Part shown: positions 21,996-34,688 of the stretch, in pieces
How positions within the stretch are numbered: the stretch's first letter is position 1
How the letters are laid out: every line of letters starts with the position of its first letter
Assembly: GCA_947579665.1 (NCBI GenBank)
Contig: OX388349.1
Span: 17,702,459-17,766,458, forward strand
DNA: 64,000 bases
Origin: Sympetrum striolatum
Taxonomy: Eukaryota > Arthropoda > Insecta > Odonata > Libellulidae
Reading direction: 5' to 3'
Notes under the pieces: model-generated
What the model was told of the DNA's origin: nothing
The model's input: the letters and a program-made list of their open reading frames with translations, nothing else
The model's database searches: none
Position numbers and translations under genes: made by a program

Positions 21996-22734
21996 TATCA
22001 ACGTAATTGTTTACCGTAAAATTATAAGTTTAATCATAGTTTCTGTTTCGACTTTCATTCCCATGATTGTGTTTATGTTAATGATTGTGTTCAGTGCTTA
22101 GGTGGTGTTTTAGTTACTTTCCGTAAAAATATTCATCGGTTGTTTTCACAGTAATATTTATTTCTATTTTTTGCTTATGCGTTTCCATATTACCTTTGTG
22201 CATTTCTGAAAATTAATCATTAAAGGTGGTGATGTTTATCCTAATTTTATATTTGAATATGTTTTTATAATCTTTGAAATAATGCTGTCTCCATCGAAGA
22301 AATTGTTCATTTGAAAGATATAAGATTGAATATTTAGTCAAGGTGGCTTTGTAAACTTAAGTACAATTTTCATTTCTTGGTTTATTGGTTTGGAAATATA
22401 AATCGAAATATCGTTCGCAGGCTCTATGTCAATTTCAAAATCAAATTAAGAAGAATCATTGTTGTCAACCTGAGATAAGTTTGGTAGAAATATTATATGA
22501 AAACGAATATTTAGATAACCAAACTAATAGATTTCAGCAATAAATTATGAGAGCGCAAGATACTGGGATTTTCACGGAAAAGTTTCGTTTACGGTAATCC
22601 AACGGTAATCTGTCCCATCGAACGAAGCTAAAATGATAAATGTTATATTATCTTCTTTTTTATGAAAGGATTACTGTATTTAATTCTACTTATATTCTCC
22701 CCGTTGAGAAACAACAGGCGCTACAGCTAGTTTC

Positions 22735-24050
22735 GTATAAAGTTGCGGCGTTCTTCTTCTGTACACGATCAGTCTTTCATTTCAGAAAATATCCCTATGT
22801 GGGGAATTTGAAGTGCTCTGGTCCTACGAATATATAAGAGGATATACTACACTTACGTGAAATAGAATGAATGACAGATATTCAAACTCTGTACAATAAT
22901 TAAACATATGTTTACCACGCATACCATTCGTGAGGATCAGTCGTAGTTTGGGAGTCTTTTTCCTCGTGCCCCAAATTGAATGGAAAATCCCAATAAAATA
23001 AACACAGGTTGATTTGTAGCCACAAAACAAAATGAATGAAAGATTAAAATTGCATGACTTTTTGAAATTGCGCACCAGTAACACAATATTGGCGGAAACA
23101 GATTTGAATCAACCATCCTGTTTCTGTTTTTCTGCTTAACGTTTTCCAGTATCTGGTCATCGAGAGGCAACCCTTAGAAGATTGCAATTCAAATTATTCT
23201 CGTTGTAACAAAATTAAGAACCACTTTTACTAAATAATTACACTATGGAATCCTGATTTCTGTTAACCCATGGTGTGTTAATTATGTTATGTTGATCGCA
23301 CTATTAAAAAAGAAGCCATAAAGTTCCACCTGCCGTCGGTTTACAGTTTTGGATTACGTCCCAAGGACTGAAAATGTTCACTTAAAAGAATAAGTCAATA
23401 GAACCTTATTCCAACAATGTGACAATACGCACGTTGAAATCGTGGTGATTTTCAAATATTTACTCTACTTTCCATGATTGTGTTTTGTCATGTAATATCA
23501 TTATTTGTTCAACATGAAGGAAGCTCAGTTATCAAAACTTATTTTATAAACTTGCCCTTATAGATTTAATAAGTTACAAAATAGTTTACACCATAACATT
23601 TCATGCATAATAGTAAATGATGCAAGTTAAGAAGAAAAGTTGCTAAATGTTGCGATAATTATTGAGATGGAGGATGTCGCAGTACCAATGAGATATTTTT
23701 CGAGACTTCAAAAATAAAAAAGTCAAAAGACAAATCGTCCAGTTTAATTATGAAGGAGTAATTAAAAAAAGAAAAATATAAGTTAAGGGAAGTTTTAAGT
23801 TAACCCATCTAGCAAATCATCATCAAGGCAATCGGGGCCTTTGTCTACCTCAAGTTCGTATTTAGGATTTTAATTTCCTTTATCAGCAAAACATTCTCTA
23901 TAAAACTCGTTACGTGCAAAGTGAATCATATCTTCCATAATCGATTAGATACTTCAACACTGGACATTCTTTTTCATTTTATAGGATTAATTTACGATGA
24001 TAAAAACTCATTCGAAATGTGCATATTTGAAATCAAGACACGATCTACGT
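22735..24050. other. Non-coding, nothing recognised
   Basis: AT-rich sequence without a feature I can support. Confidence 0.5.
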
Positions 24051-24051
24051 G

Positions 24052-24114
24052 ATCTGAAATCAGCACTGTATTCGATGAGAGTCTGTGTTAGCATCGCTAT
24101 TGAAATGTACATTG
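24052..24114 (+). repeat. 63-bp block repeated perfectly in inverse at 28712-28774
   Basis: The block from ATCTGAAATCAGCACTG to GAAATGTACATTG is identical to the reverse complement of 28712-28774. Perfect identity over 63 bases is exceptional here, where other repeat pairs have drifted. It is followed at once by a hairpin (24121-24179). Confidence 0.9.
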
Positions 24115-24120
24115 TCTTAT

Positions 24121-24179
24121 ACGTATTTCACCCCCCACGAGTCTTCGGTAAAGATGTCCTCGTGAAGGGTAAAATACGT
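24121..24179. repeat. 21-bp inverted repeat (hairpin)
   Basis: 24121-24141 and 24159-24179 (ACGTATT...CACGAG) are inverted copies with about three mismatches around a 17-base loop. It lies six bases after the 63-bp block. No coding capacity. Confidence 0.65.
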
Positions 24180-25690
24180 TTAAGAACTAAAGTAAGTCCT
24201 TTTTCGATGGTTTTGAAGTCTTTCTTTTATATTTTGACTCTAATTAGTATATTAATTCCCAAAAGAACCGTTGAAATTTTCATTCTCACACGCATTGGAG
24301 TAATTGAAAAAACTTAATTTGAGGGAGTGGACTGAGACATGATCACAATTTTTGGTCATTCAAAGGGAAACAAAATCCCAAATTCATCAGGGATATAAAT
24401 CGCATCACCCGTCCGTTCCGCTGTTTGCTAAATGCTATTGTTTACTACAAGTCAGGAAGATCCTCTGGTGCCCTCCTCAGCGTCCCTGGAAGCTACAATG
24501 GACTCTACTTCGCCGCTGAAACGCGTCCATCATTCGGACACGGAGAGCGAACCCACTTTACCGGAAAATTCCTGTCGAAAATGTCAGCTAGGAAACAGCA
24601 AAAAACCAAAGGTTTATTAATGTTGGTCCCCTTTGTGCGCGAAGAGCTCCCGCCAATATTTTTCGTCAAACAAAGCGGTCCGTATTCGCGGAACGACGAT
24701 TAGGAAGGGCGCGAGAGGGGATTCATGGGAAGGGAGACACTCGAGGAATGACGTCACGCCCCGATTCGTAATCGCCCTCCTCCAGATAACAAGTGAATGC
24801 ACTTCCGCGCCCTCTTCTTTTTAATCAAATGCAACCCTCGGAGCCGACGTTTATCAAAAGCGCTGGAAAGTTGCGGCGACGGAAATATGGCCGAAGTTCC
24901 GTCCCGCAAAGCGAAGTGGTCCCGGGTCCACTTAAAAGGGTCCTGAGGATTCCCTAAATATCTCTTTATGATTAATTAATTAAATTAATTTATGAGGGTT
25001 TTTGGTCGGCGAAGCTGGGAGAGCATCCAGCTGCGACGGAAGGGCCTTTGACTCAACCCGCAGTGCCTTCGCTGAGAAGTGCATCGTTCCGCAAAAGTGA
25101 CGTCCAATGCAAACGTGAAGCGAAAGTGAAAGGGATGCGTGGTGAAAGATGAATGCCAAACCGTGGAGGAGACCGGGGTTAGGGACCTAGTCTCCAAATA
25201 TGGAGAGAGTTGTTCGTTAAGATTCAGCGTAGTATTACAAAATAATTCACGTTGGCGCTAGTGAGCACAACTTTTTGATCGATTTCACGAAAAGAATGAC
25301 AAATTACCTTACCCACCTTTTTGGGCTTCCATTGCTAACTAATTTATTTATTATTATACTCCGAAGGTGACAGCCCCAAGTCTATGAACAATTTAAATCA
25401 AAAAATATTCCAAAAATAACTTATACCCATAGACAGTATTCGAACACCGCAACAAGATCTAATTTACATTCATCTCCCAGGTACCCCCACCAAAACAAAT
25501 ACTCCACATAAATCCTCTAATCACAAAAACTACATTTCACGGTTTGAAATTACACTTTTCTGGCTAAAATGTCACTTATTCCTTTTCAAATCGTCACGTT
25601 TAAAAACATCCAAATATTATAAAACATAAAAATATTCAATCCCCTTAATTACATAAACTAAAGCATCTACCTTCGAATTACTTTCTATTT
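24180..25690. other. Non-coding; moderately GC/CpG-rich patch 24420-25200
   Basis: 24420-25200 is richer in GC and CpG than its surroundings, with overlapping open frames on both strands up to 92 codons; none resembles a known protein. An ATTAATTAATTAAATTAATT tract lies at about 24971. The patch could be unmethylated regulatory DNA or an unrecognised exon. Confidence 0.4.
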
Positions 25691-25692
25691 TT

Positions 25693-25945
25693 CGGTAAGG
25701 GTAAGCGTAATAGAACCCGCCGAGGTATTAGCTAGCTATATCCCGAACCCCAAGGTCCCGCGTTCGAGTCCCGGTCGATCTGATTTTTCTGCTTAGGGAA
25801 TGGTTGTTTGTGTTTGTCCGATTTTCCCGATTAGGTTTGGCAGCAGGCGGGAAGGCCATCCGGCCGAAAAATCGGCGCTAAAACCAACTTCATCATAAAA
25901 ATCAACGGCTAGCCTTATGATTTAGGTTAAAATATAAATTGCGAC
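25693..25945 (+). mobile_element. tRNA-derived SINE, copy A
   Basis: A tRNA-like head carries a pol III B box (GTTCGAGTCC, 25762-25771) inside CAAGGTCCCGCGTTCGAGTC. The A box upstream is degenerate. After the head comes GATTTTTCTG-TTAGGGAATGGT (about 25783-25803), also present at the same place in the SINE at 58690-58868. The body continues with CCGATTTTCCCGATTAGG and GGCAGCAGGCGGGAAGGCC. A SINE is transcribed by pol III and copied by LINE enzymes. The A-box decay suggests an old copy. Confidence 0.65.
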
Positions 25946-26525
25946 CAATATATTTTATTAAAAGTCTTGACTATCGAAAGAAAATACCAACAATCATAAA
26001 AGATAAAAGAAGGAAGCTGTTGATAGACAATAAAGAAACATATAAACGTAGGAGTTTGATTTTCACGTAAAATATTGATGTTTAACTATTTGAATGTAGG
26101 CTACCAAAATTTCGAATTCGGTAAGTTTCGCATTCCACGTATATCTTTCTAAACATTAGCAAAGTCATCCAACGTGCCTTGCCGCGAACTATCTCAGTTT
26201 CGGTCGTTCAACCTTTTCTAGAACTTCTCAAGTACTTCAGAGTGTCGTAAAATGTTATCCATCATGTTCCAAGTTCCCTTCCTGCAACCACTAAGAGTTC
26301 TACACCTACTACTCTTAAACTTTTCTTCGACTTCTTTCCTTGTTTTATTCGAAGAAAACAGTCAATTACTAGGAAAGGCGTAGACTCCAAGATAGCAAGT
26401 TACACACAAAACTATCAATAAATATAAAGTGCAGTAATAAACTACATAAGCTCCAATTGCATGCTAATTTTCAGATGGGTAGAAAAGAAAATACAAAGAA
26501 AAGAAATAAAATAGTTAAATAATAG
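25946..26525. other. Non-coding, nothing recognised
   Basis: AT-rich. No feature supported. Confidence 0.5.
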
Positions 26526-26527
26526 CT

Positions 26528-26625
26528 CAAGATGAGGTAAAAATAATAATAGTAATTAAATCTCTTTTACTAGGAAGGGAACGAGATGATTAAGTCTCGT
26601 CTTAAATGAACTTACCCATCTCTAT
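26528..26625 (-). repeat. LINE/SINE-type 3' tail, diverged (tail copy 2)
   Basis: Read on the minus strand: GATGGGTAAG, AAGACGAGACTTAATCATCTCGTTCC, then a TTTAATTACTATTATTATT tail. This resembles the arrangement at 32044-32110 (GAGACTTTAAAGTCTC then AATCTCGCCC and an ATT-rich end). The hairpin is partly decayed. Confidence 0.35.
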
Positions 26626-26629
26626 AAAA

Positions 26630-28310
26630 AATTTAAAGACAGAGAAAGCGTGAAAATAAATAAAATATCCTTTCCAAATTAATTAATCATTATACTGAAT
26701 GATCAGACTGAAGAGATGGTACTAGGTACGTTCTAGTAGCTATGGTAGGTTATAATTCGTGAATAAAAATATATACCTAATAGTTACGTTAAGCAGTAAT
26801 TTATTGCTCAAAGAAAATGTTCTAGATGCAATAGGAAAAATTATCAAAATTTTAACAAGTAAAAGACTGAGGAGATGCCCATCGAGATTAAAGTAAATAG
26901 CTTATTTTACTTTCATTTGACCTAGTCTCGAATACTCCTGCGCGATTTTGGATCCACTTGAAGTAGGTTTCATATTGGATTCGGAGGTGGTCCAACAACG
27001 ACAGGTCATTTCGTTTGAGGAATTCGTTCAGACTATGTTAAAATATTTCAGGTAAATTAGCTCCTAGTGTAGAGATCACATGTCCGACGGGAGCTTTAAA
27101 AAAAAATCATAATTTGGGAACATTTAGGCGAAGTGAATGTCATTGTAGTTAACGCAAACATCGAACGCGGTCTCCGAGAGGCAAACAAGGAAGTAAAACA
27201 CATGGTTTCAAGTTTGACTTATGGCCGCCCTTTCCGCGGTCTATTAGAGAAGCTAACAGGGTAGATTAGACAGGGGAGTATACCGCGGAGTATTTATTTT
27301 AAATCTAAATGGAAAAATTACCAAAAATTTAGACACACGCAGAAATGGAGTTGATCCATTCCGTTCAACTCAAACATAATTAATATCTCTCGGAGTTACG
27401 AATCACATTTCGGCGTGGTACACGCAACAGAAATACCACCCCGTACACATTAGGAAAAAACAATGAAATAAAGAACAAAATCAATCTTATACTCACACAC
27501 AAAAATGAGATAAAAATGAACAACAAACAAAAAAATAAAACATATGAAAAAAAAACCAGCAGCAATTCCCTTTCGCTTGCTCTAACGATAATGTACATAC
27601 CTGTATATAATTAGTACATGTTCCGATTTAATTGTAAACAATAATGACCTCAAATAGTATCCTTTGCACTTATATTTAACTATGTGTAGTTAGCTTTAAG
27701 ATATTAATTTTAGGGTTACATTAATATTATTATTATATCGATGCCAGTAAAATTTTGAAATGGCCAAGTTATGGAATTTTGGATGACGCACAATACACCA
27801 TCAGTTGGGAAATGCGTCGTTGAGTCATAGACCGAGAAGAATAAATCACAATGATGCGCAGTATCTGTGACGACGCATTCCCAGCATTCGACGGCTGATA
27901 CGAATTCAGCATTTATTTGCTCAGGTTATTCCGCCACTAATTTCTCTCGCGGCAATCTCGAAAATCCCGCGCGGATAGTGCGTCGTTTGTTTTATTCGAG
28001 TCGAAGGTGATCGCAAACACGCACCTTGTTGACTCGTGACGCGCGCCATCGCCTTTCTTTGATTACGAAACCGCACTCCGACTTTCAGCTTTTTGTCACT
28101 CGCCGCGCCACGGGATTCCTAAGTGATAACCGTAATGCGTCGGACGTAGAATGTTCGAAATGTATTGTACTGACCTCGTGGACTGGTAAAACTTCTGGAT
28201 GACCGTTCAGTGACTTCCATTCTCCATTTTCCGTTTGAGAGATATTATTATTATTACTAAACATATCAATACAAGTAGGTGCAGGAACTGGTGGCAGTGA
28301 TTACAATGCA
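26630..28310. other. Non-coding; CpG-bearing patch 27780-28160
   Basis: 27780-28160 is enriched in CpG. It contains AATGCGTCGT (27807-27816) and, inverted, ACGACGCATT (27872-27881), a weak hairpin. No open frame of note. The rest is AT-rich. Confidence 0.45.
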
Positions 28311-28315
28311 ATATT

Positions 28316-28710
28316 TTTGTCGGCGTTCCTCCTCTTATTTCCCGGTAGTCGGATAAAGCATTTATGACCCCTGAGGACATTTATTGCTTTATTGGACATT
28401 AGCATTACTATTGAAAGGCATTTTGGGTACAATTATGGTGCGGCATTCCTTTCTTGCTTCATCCGACTACCGGGAAGTAAGGGGAGGAACGCCGACAAAG
28501 ATGGCTTGTGGAGATTTTAAACCTCTAATACTCCATTAAGCAGTAGTCATAATACTTTCAAAAAATAAAATATATACTTTACAAAAAAAATTCAATCAAT
28601 ACACGTAACAATTAGAAAAATAAGCCTTTTAACAATATTTATCCAAAGAAACATATTTCTTTCAACTCAACTAGAGGTTTAAAATCTCCAATAGTCGTCT
28701 TGGTCGGCGC
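28316..28710. mobile_element. Nested foldback element (45-bp and 18-bp inverted pairs)
   Basis: 28316-28360 and 28455-28499 are inverted copies, 45 bases with three mismatches, containing TTTGTCGGCGTTCCTCC and CCCGGTAGTCGGAT. Outside the right arm, GGAGATTTTAAACCTCTA (28510-28527) is perfectly inverted at 28672-28689, followed there by a second inverted GTCGGCG. The family thus occurs as three arms in alternating orientation. A related pair lies at 63375-63745. No ORF. This is a foldback-type non-autonomous DNA element. Confidence 0.75.
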
Positions 28711-28711
28711 T

Positions 28712-28774
28712 CAATGTACATTTCAATAGCGATGCTAACACAGACTCTCATCGAATACAGTGCTGATTTCAGAT
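28712..28774 (-). repeat. 63-bp block, inverted copy of 24052-24114
   Basis: Perfect reverse complement of 24052-24114. It starts one base after the outermost GTCGGCGC of the foldback element, so either the two are parts of one element or the foldback inserted beside this block. Confidence 0.9.
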
Positions 28775-31700
28775 TTCAGAAAGGCCTTGTAATTCCAGCC
28801 GTCCCCCTTTGTATTGCGTGTTACCTACGTTAAAGGATATACATATTATATAGGCTATCAAATTCTGTGTCTGAGTGAACGGAAGGCGAAAATGTTTCAC
28901 TTTTTTTGCCAGGCATCATAAGCAAGATTAGAAAACAAAACTATTTAATCATGTCTCCCGCCACTGATCTATTCTTTTGTTGGGTTTGGTCATAAATGGT
29001 TGGGATAAAAAAGTTAATTGGGCGAAAGACGCTTAGAACATCATGAATTTCATTTGGGACTATGTATGTATGTATTGATTATATGATATATTTACAATTA
29101 TATACGGGCATTCAACCCTTTTACACAGAGATTTGGTGCGTTTAAGAAGCATATTAATACAGTAAAGACAAAAAATTGAAAATACAAAATTCAAGATTCA
29201 AGTGAAACATAAAAAGTGTTAAAAACAATAGAATAAAAGGTACAAAATCAATGCAATTAAAAAAACAATTGTCATCAATGAAAACATTAAATCTATAAAT
29301 CATCAAATAAAGAAATCCTTAAATATTACAAGTAAATCGAATAAATTTAATTAGATGAAATCAAGAAAGCTAAATATAAAACATAAGTCCTTTTCCATAA
29401 AATATACGAATATAATAAATATTAATTAAGATAACAAATATTGCAGTATATTATGGTAATATATATTATATTGTTTTTATGATAATATCATTACGTCATA
29501 AAACTGCATCGGTGAATTGCCCAAGACACAGCCAACACTTGTACCTTTCAATCGATTCAATCGTTAGAAAATTTTATTCAGCCCTATAAATTTCAGATCC
29601 CGGTAAAGAAGATGAACGTGCACCAATTTAAAATAGGTTTCGCGTATGAGAAAAAGACCCCGTCTTGCGACGCGTACCCAACAAGATGGATGACGCTCAG
29701 GGATTAATTACGATTCCGGTAAGCGTCGAATTTTGAAATAGAATATCATCTATAAATCAGTTGTAATTAGTGATAGGATTTCTCTAAATTTCGAACCATG
29801 TCTTCTCATCTTACGCGGTAGTACCTCATTCATTCGGTTACGTCACGCTTAATAAATCGTAGAGTGAGCTGTCTATTTGGAGTTCCTTTTGAATTATTAC
29901 TTTCCTATGCAATTCCAGATCAAATTTTCTGTGACCCTAGAAAAAGTGCATTTCTGGTCCCTATATGAAACTCACTTGATTTAAAAACCTCCACCTTTAG
30001 CCATAGCAAATCGCTTAAATATATATGCTTTTTCACGACAATGTGACAGAGATTCATTTACGTAAACAATATCGTAATAATAGTACATTGTACATGACTT
30101 ATTTTTAGCGATCTATTTTTCCTTCTTTTACCTCTCCATAAGCGTTGAAATACTGTAAGAATATATTCTATGTTTTAATCCTTTAATTTTATAAATATTC
30201 TTAGTTGTAACATTTGAAAGCAGTGGTAGCTTAGAAGAATATCTAGTGGAATCTACTTTCAATTGCTTAGTATCGCTACTAAGTATCGTTTCAATTAAGC
30301 CTTGTATACGTTTTCAATAATTATTTCACCAAATTTATACTTGGAGCATTAATTTATCAATTTTTAAATCAATAGATGCATGCTTTATTCAACCCTTTTG
30401 ATAGCTATGAATAGTTTTAACTGGTAGCCTTCAAAATATTTTCTATGGTTTTTAAAGATTTTCTGTGCTAAATAGTAGAGCTGTGGGCTTTTTGGGGACG
30501 ATTATGAAATTAAATATGAAAATGATATTTTATCAGCATCGTGTCCAATACTTCCTAACTAGCTTTTCCTTTTTCACTGTAAGAGAAAATGCTGTAGCGA
30601 GTCATACTAATTACATTTGTATACACCCTAGCTTAGCTATTAAATTTAATTTATATAATTAATTTGTTTCAAGCGTAAATCTTCATTTTTCATTCTATCT
30701 ATTCAGAAGGTTTTTCATTATATCTTTATGACTAACATAAAGAATCCGTAGATTCTATGGCGGCCGAGAAATGTGAGCAGCAAGAAAAGCATGACAATAT
30801 TTTAGTCTTTTGAGGTATGTATACAGCGTAGAAAGGAAAAAATATTTGTGTAGAGTAGAATACAAAAGAAGAGCCATTGTATATCGTAGCAGAGACCGTG
30901 GATTTCTCTGATAAACAGCAGAGAAAGGAGAAAAAATGTTTGTGAGATATTGAGGGCGTAAAATATGTAATTCTCCACTTCCATCTTTACTTTGTGTAGC
31001 ACAAAAATGTACTTAACTTAAAAAATGGCACCATGTTGTGAAATTTATTAAGATGAGTGGTATATAGGGTTGGTATATAGGGAGTAGTATATAGGATGAG
31101 TAGTAAAGAGAGTTCTTAGAAGCATATCTTGAGGAATATATTTTTTAACTGAATTATGTAGAGGGTAAAGTAAAATATAGATTTTATCTGCCTCTTTCCA
31201 GTCCATTGCTGTAATTTAGACGTAAAATAAAAAGGCTAGGGAATATAAACAAAACTATAATTGAAAAGTCTTCGTTGCAAGAATTTAACAGGGAACTGGA
31301 TTACATCGGGATAAACGACCACACTCATTAAGTAGCTACTCTTAAATATAGAATAGATTTGATATTGTAATTTTGAAATATTGTATGAGTGTGGTAAATT
31401 TTGAAACATTTTTGTAATAATATGTAAGATGTACTGCCTTTGAAAGTTTTGGGAGGTTATCCTCCCGACTAGGGTGAATCCCAGGCAGATTATTTTATTT
31501 TTCCCTCTCCTCACGGTAATGGCTACCACCTGGCCTGGTGCCTCACTTCAGTACCTAAGAGTAAATAAATAATTACTTCAAAGCTACTGAGTCACTAGTG
31601 ATGCTGGGCAATCACTCTAACTTCTCTCCTTTGGAAAATTAAAAAAAAAAGTTAGAGATAGTAGAGTCATTATGCTTCACTAACGTGGAAACACTCCGCT

Positions 31701-32040
31701 TACAGCTGTCTCGTTCGGTAAGAAGCAAGTGCAAAATACCTCACTCCTCACCTTGCCTTGTGAGCCTCATTTCCTCTACTACCCCTGGGACCTAACATTA
31801 ATTTGTGATGATGCTTCAACTTTCTACCTGAATTACCTGCGGGCAGTTTTGAGAGGATTAGGTAAATTGCTTCAGAAAGTATCTTAAGGCATATAACATA
31901 GAGATATATTCTTTAGGAAAGAATTCTTCTGAAAGGGAATGTAGACGAGGCAGTGGTTTTTATGGAATTCATTGCGGTAGCCTTCGAGCGTACATATAAT
32001 GGGCGTGTTGATTAACGAAAAAAAACTCCTCTGGAAATTA
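28775..32040. other. Non-coding; minor inverted repeats only
   Basis: AT-rich. ACCACACTCATT (31318-31329) and ATGAGTGTGGT (31385-31395) form an inverted pair of about 11 bases. The segment 31715-31775 (CACTCCTCACCTTGCCTTGT) resembles 55980-56035, suggesting a diverged dispersed repeat. The 97-codon minus-strand frame at 31236-31529 is not recognised. Confidence 0.45.
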
Positions 32041-32043
32041 TGA

Positions 32044-32110
32044 ATTAATAATAATAATTAATCGTCTTTATTTGGGCGAGATTGAGACTTTAAAGTCTCT
32101 TCTTCCATCT
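32044..32110 (-). repeat. LINE/SINE-type 3' tail with terminal hairpin (tail copy 3)
   Basis: Minus strand: GGGTTAGATGGAAGAAGAG, hairpin GAGACTTTAAAGTCTC (32084-32099, a perfect 16-bp palindrome), AATCTCGCCCAAATAAAGAC, then an ATTATTATT tail. This is the cleanest member of the family. Confidence 0.65.
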
Positions 32111-32114
32111 AACC

Positions 32115-34680
32115 CATCGACATTAATTATAAAATAAGAAGTAGAAATAATTAGAAGAATTGTGTATGTAAAAAACCTAAGAGATTCTTAGGGGAAAAAA
32201 TCCACTGCAGGAAAACACCCACAAGGAAAAGGGATGTGAAAAACCTGAGCAAACCTACCGATAATAAGAGCTAAAAGATTAGAAAAGAGAAAAACATTCA
32301 AAAATAAATAAATACACTACCAATAAGTACTTATATGTGATACGTAAATAGGAATCAGTTCACATTAAAAAAAAGATAGCAATATGCAAAATAACATTTA
32401 AAAAAAACAAAACAGAAAAACAAGGAAAACTTACATGAATTTTCATCCATAAAGTACATTTTGAGGAAAAATAAAAAGAATATTATGAAAAACAGTATCA
32501 AAATCATGCATACAGTATGTACTCAATCAAAATTGTATATAACATAGACATTTGGGTAACTCTAAGTAAGAAAAAAAGAGAAGAATAAAAGAAACATATG
32601 AGAATTATTAGGTATAAAGACCGAAAATAATTACGTACAAAGACAAAGAAAGCATCTTATGCGTTAAGAGGAAGAGCAGGAGCAAGATCAGTTAAGTATG
32701 TATAGGATAGAGGAGATTTCTTTTCATTGCTTATGTCAGGGCAATTACGGTACCTGGATGACTCGTAAGACTCTTCGCAGGTAAAATGGCTGATTCTTCT
32801 CCTTTTCAACAATCCTTGTTGATTCGTTGTCAAAATTCATTCGTGACAACCGGTAAACAAACAGTTTGGGAGCTCGCCACATCAGTATTGGTTATAGAGA
32901 AGTATAGTAAATAAAAATAATTAGTATTGAATGTCGGGGTGCATGGATGAAGTTGAAATAATTCTAGTTCTTATGTACGTAAGTAATTAAGGTTATCTAA
33001 TTCTGTGTGCTCTTCGCGTTTTAATAGTAGAGAGCTTAACTTTGAGTTGGAATAGGAATTTTCTGGGTCATAAAACTTACGGAGTCCTGACGTTTGTCAT
33101 GTTTATCTGCGTTATAATAGCTTTATAAGCCGAGAGTGGTTAACCTTTGGCATTGGAGGGAATGTTGGAGACGCACGATACCGTTAGGACGCCTTTTTAA
33201 TTATTAACTCTTCAATTTCAGTTAATGCAAATAAAAGTAATCCTGCTAATTAATAACTGTTTTCATTGGAAACAACAGCTCAAGTCCATAATTGAAGTGG
33301 AAATATGACCAATATCTCATTCTCACGCTATTGCTGGCACGCAAGACTCTTGTTATGTAAACTTAGCTACTCTTTGATTCCAAATGGAAAATTCGGCTAT
33401 CAGGAGAAAAAATTATTGCTGAATGTGTTAGCCTAGTATGTTTTCGTCACCTGTGACCTATTACCTTCGCCATCTTCGGATTATATTTTTAAAATCTACT
33501 TTTAATTGCCACGCATCGGAGTGAATATTATTTTAATATAAGTAACGTATATTTCTAATAGATGAAAAATTAATGTTGACTTACCATATGGCCGATTAAT
33601 GTTAAATTTAATTTTGTGTATAATTATTTCTCTAATATGAAATAAATTTTACTCTAAATAAATTCTTTTTCAATCGATTTATGTACTATTCAATTATCAG
33701 TTTATTTGCAAAACGTCTGAAATATCTCTGCGTATTTTTGTAATAGCCGCCCTACACCTAGAAATGAGATTTTTTAAGGATTTGTTTTCTTTTGCTTCAT
33801 ATATGTAGTCTAATGGTTTGTAACTAATACATTAATTTCCCAAACAAAATGATGTCGGGCAGGAAAAAATATATTTTACCAGTATATTTATAGAAAAATG
33901 AAAAAGAATCGATTCAAATTGAAGACTGCTAGGCATTTACAATATAACCTACGATCCAGAGAGAGTTGGCTTTTTTTAATGAGGAAAATCTGAAAGTTCT
34001 TTCTTCTAGTCCTGGCAACTTTGACGATTTTACGAACACAGTGTCTCTGATACGTATTAAGAAATGGTAGATGCTCTTTCGACACATTAATACACACATT
34101 TAACGTAAGCTATCTTTGCCGGGCTACATTGCATATCTACACGTTTTAATCCCTAATTCTCGAAACATCCTGATGAGTATTTATATTATATCAAAGATGT
34201 GAGATGAATTAATTCTTATTATAGATTTTTTTACCTCCCTCTATGTATACTAATATTTCTATGTGGTTTTCCATGTCGATCCTATTTTCTTCTGTTATTA
34301 TCACAACTAGGCCTGTGTTTTCGTTGTACAGGGCGTGAATATAAGGAGTGTATAGCCTAAGGCTTGAGATAATAGGGAGCAGAGAGAATGCCTTGTGTGA
34401 GAATACACCGAGGGACCTCTGCATCGGTGGAAAAGTTTCTTCCAGCGAACATAGGTTTGGGAAAAAGTTTTCGTTGGCCCGCCATAGGCAGTGCCAGGCT
34501 GAATAAAACTCAGAGGTGTATGGATCGTAACTTCAGCCGTGGGGATAAAATCTCGAGCTTTTTATGAAATATCGAATGAAAAATCTTCCTTTGTCTTTCG
34601 CGAATAGAAATTTTACTTCGGCATCTCCTCTGTGCTGCATTTCGGCATTCAAATCTAAAAGTACTCTCATAGAGAAGTAT
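32115..34680. other. Non-coding, A-rich then AT-rich
   Basis: 32150-32620 is A-rich on the + strand. No gene, RNA or clear repeat found. Confidence 0.5.
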
Positions 34681-34688
34681 CCTTTACC

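Larger units (their letters stand above)
20149..22730 (+). mobile_element. Non-autonomous Helitron 2, interrupted by a mariner
   Basis: The 5' end is TCTATAATATAAAATAAAG after A (20148). The 3' end is CTAG (22727-22730) followed by T (22731), preceded by TATTCTCCCCGTTGAG and a degenerate hairpin (GTTG/CAAC, about 22699-22718). It shares internal blocks with Helitron 1: GTTGCAGG-TTT-TTTCT, AAATTAGAA, GTCGTGGAAT and GAGGTTGTAAACAGCC. Removing the mariner (20701-21995 and one TA) leaves about 1.28 kb, close to the 1184 bases of Helitron 1. No Rep/helicase ORF. The two copies are clearly diverged, so this family is not very recent. Confidence 0.8.
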
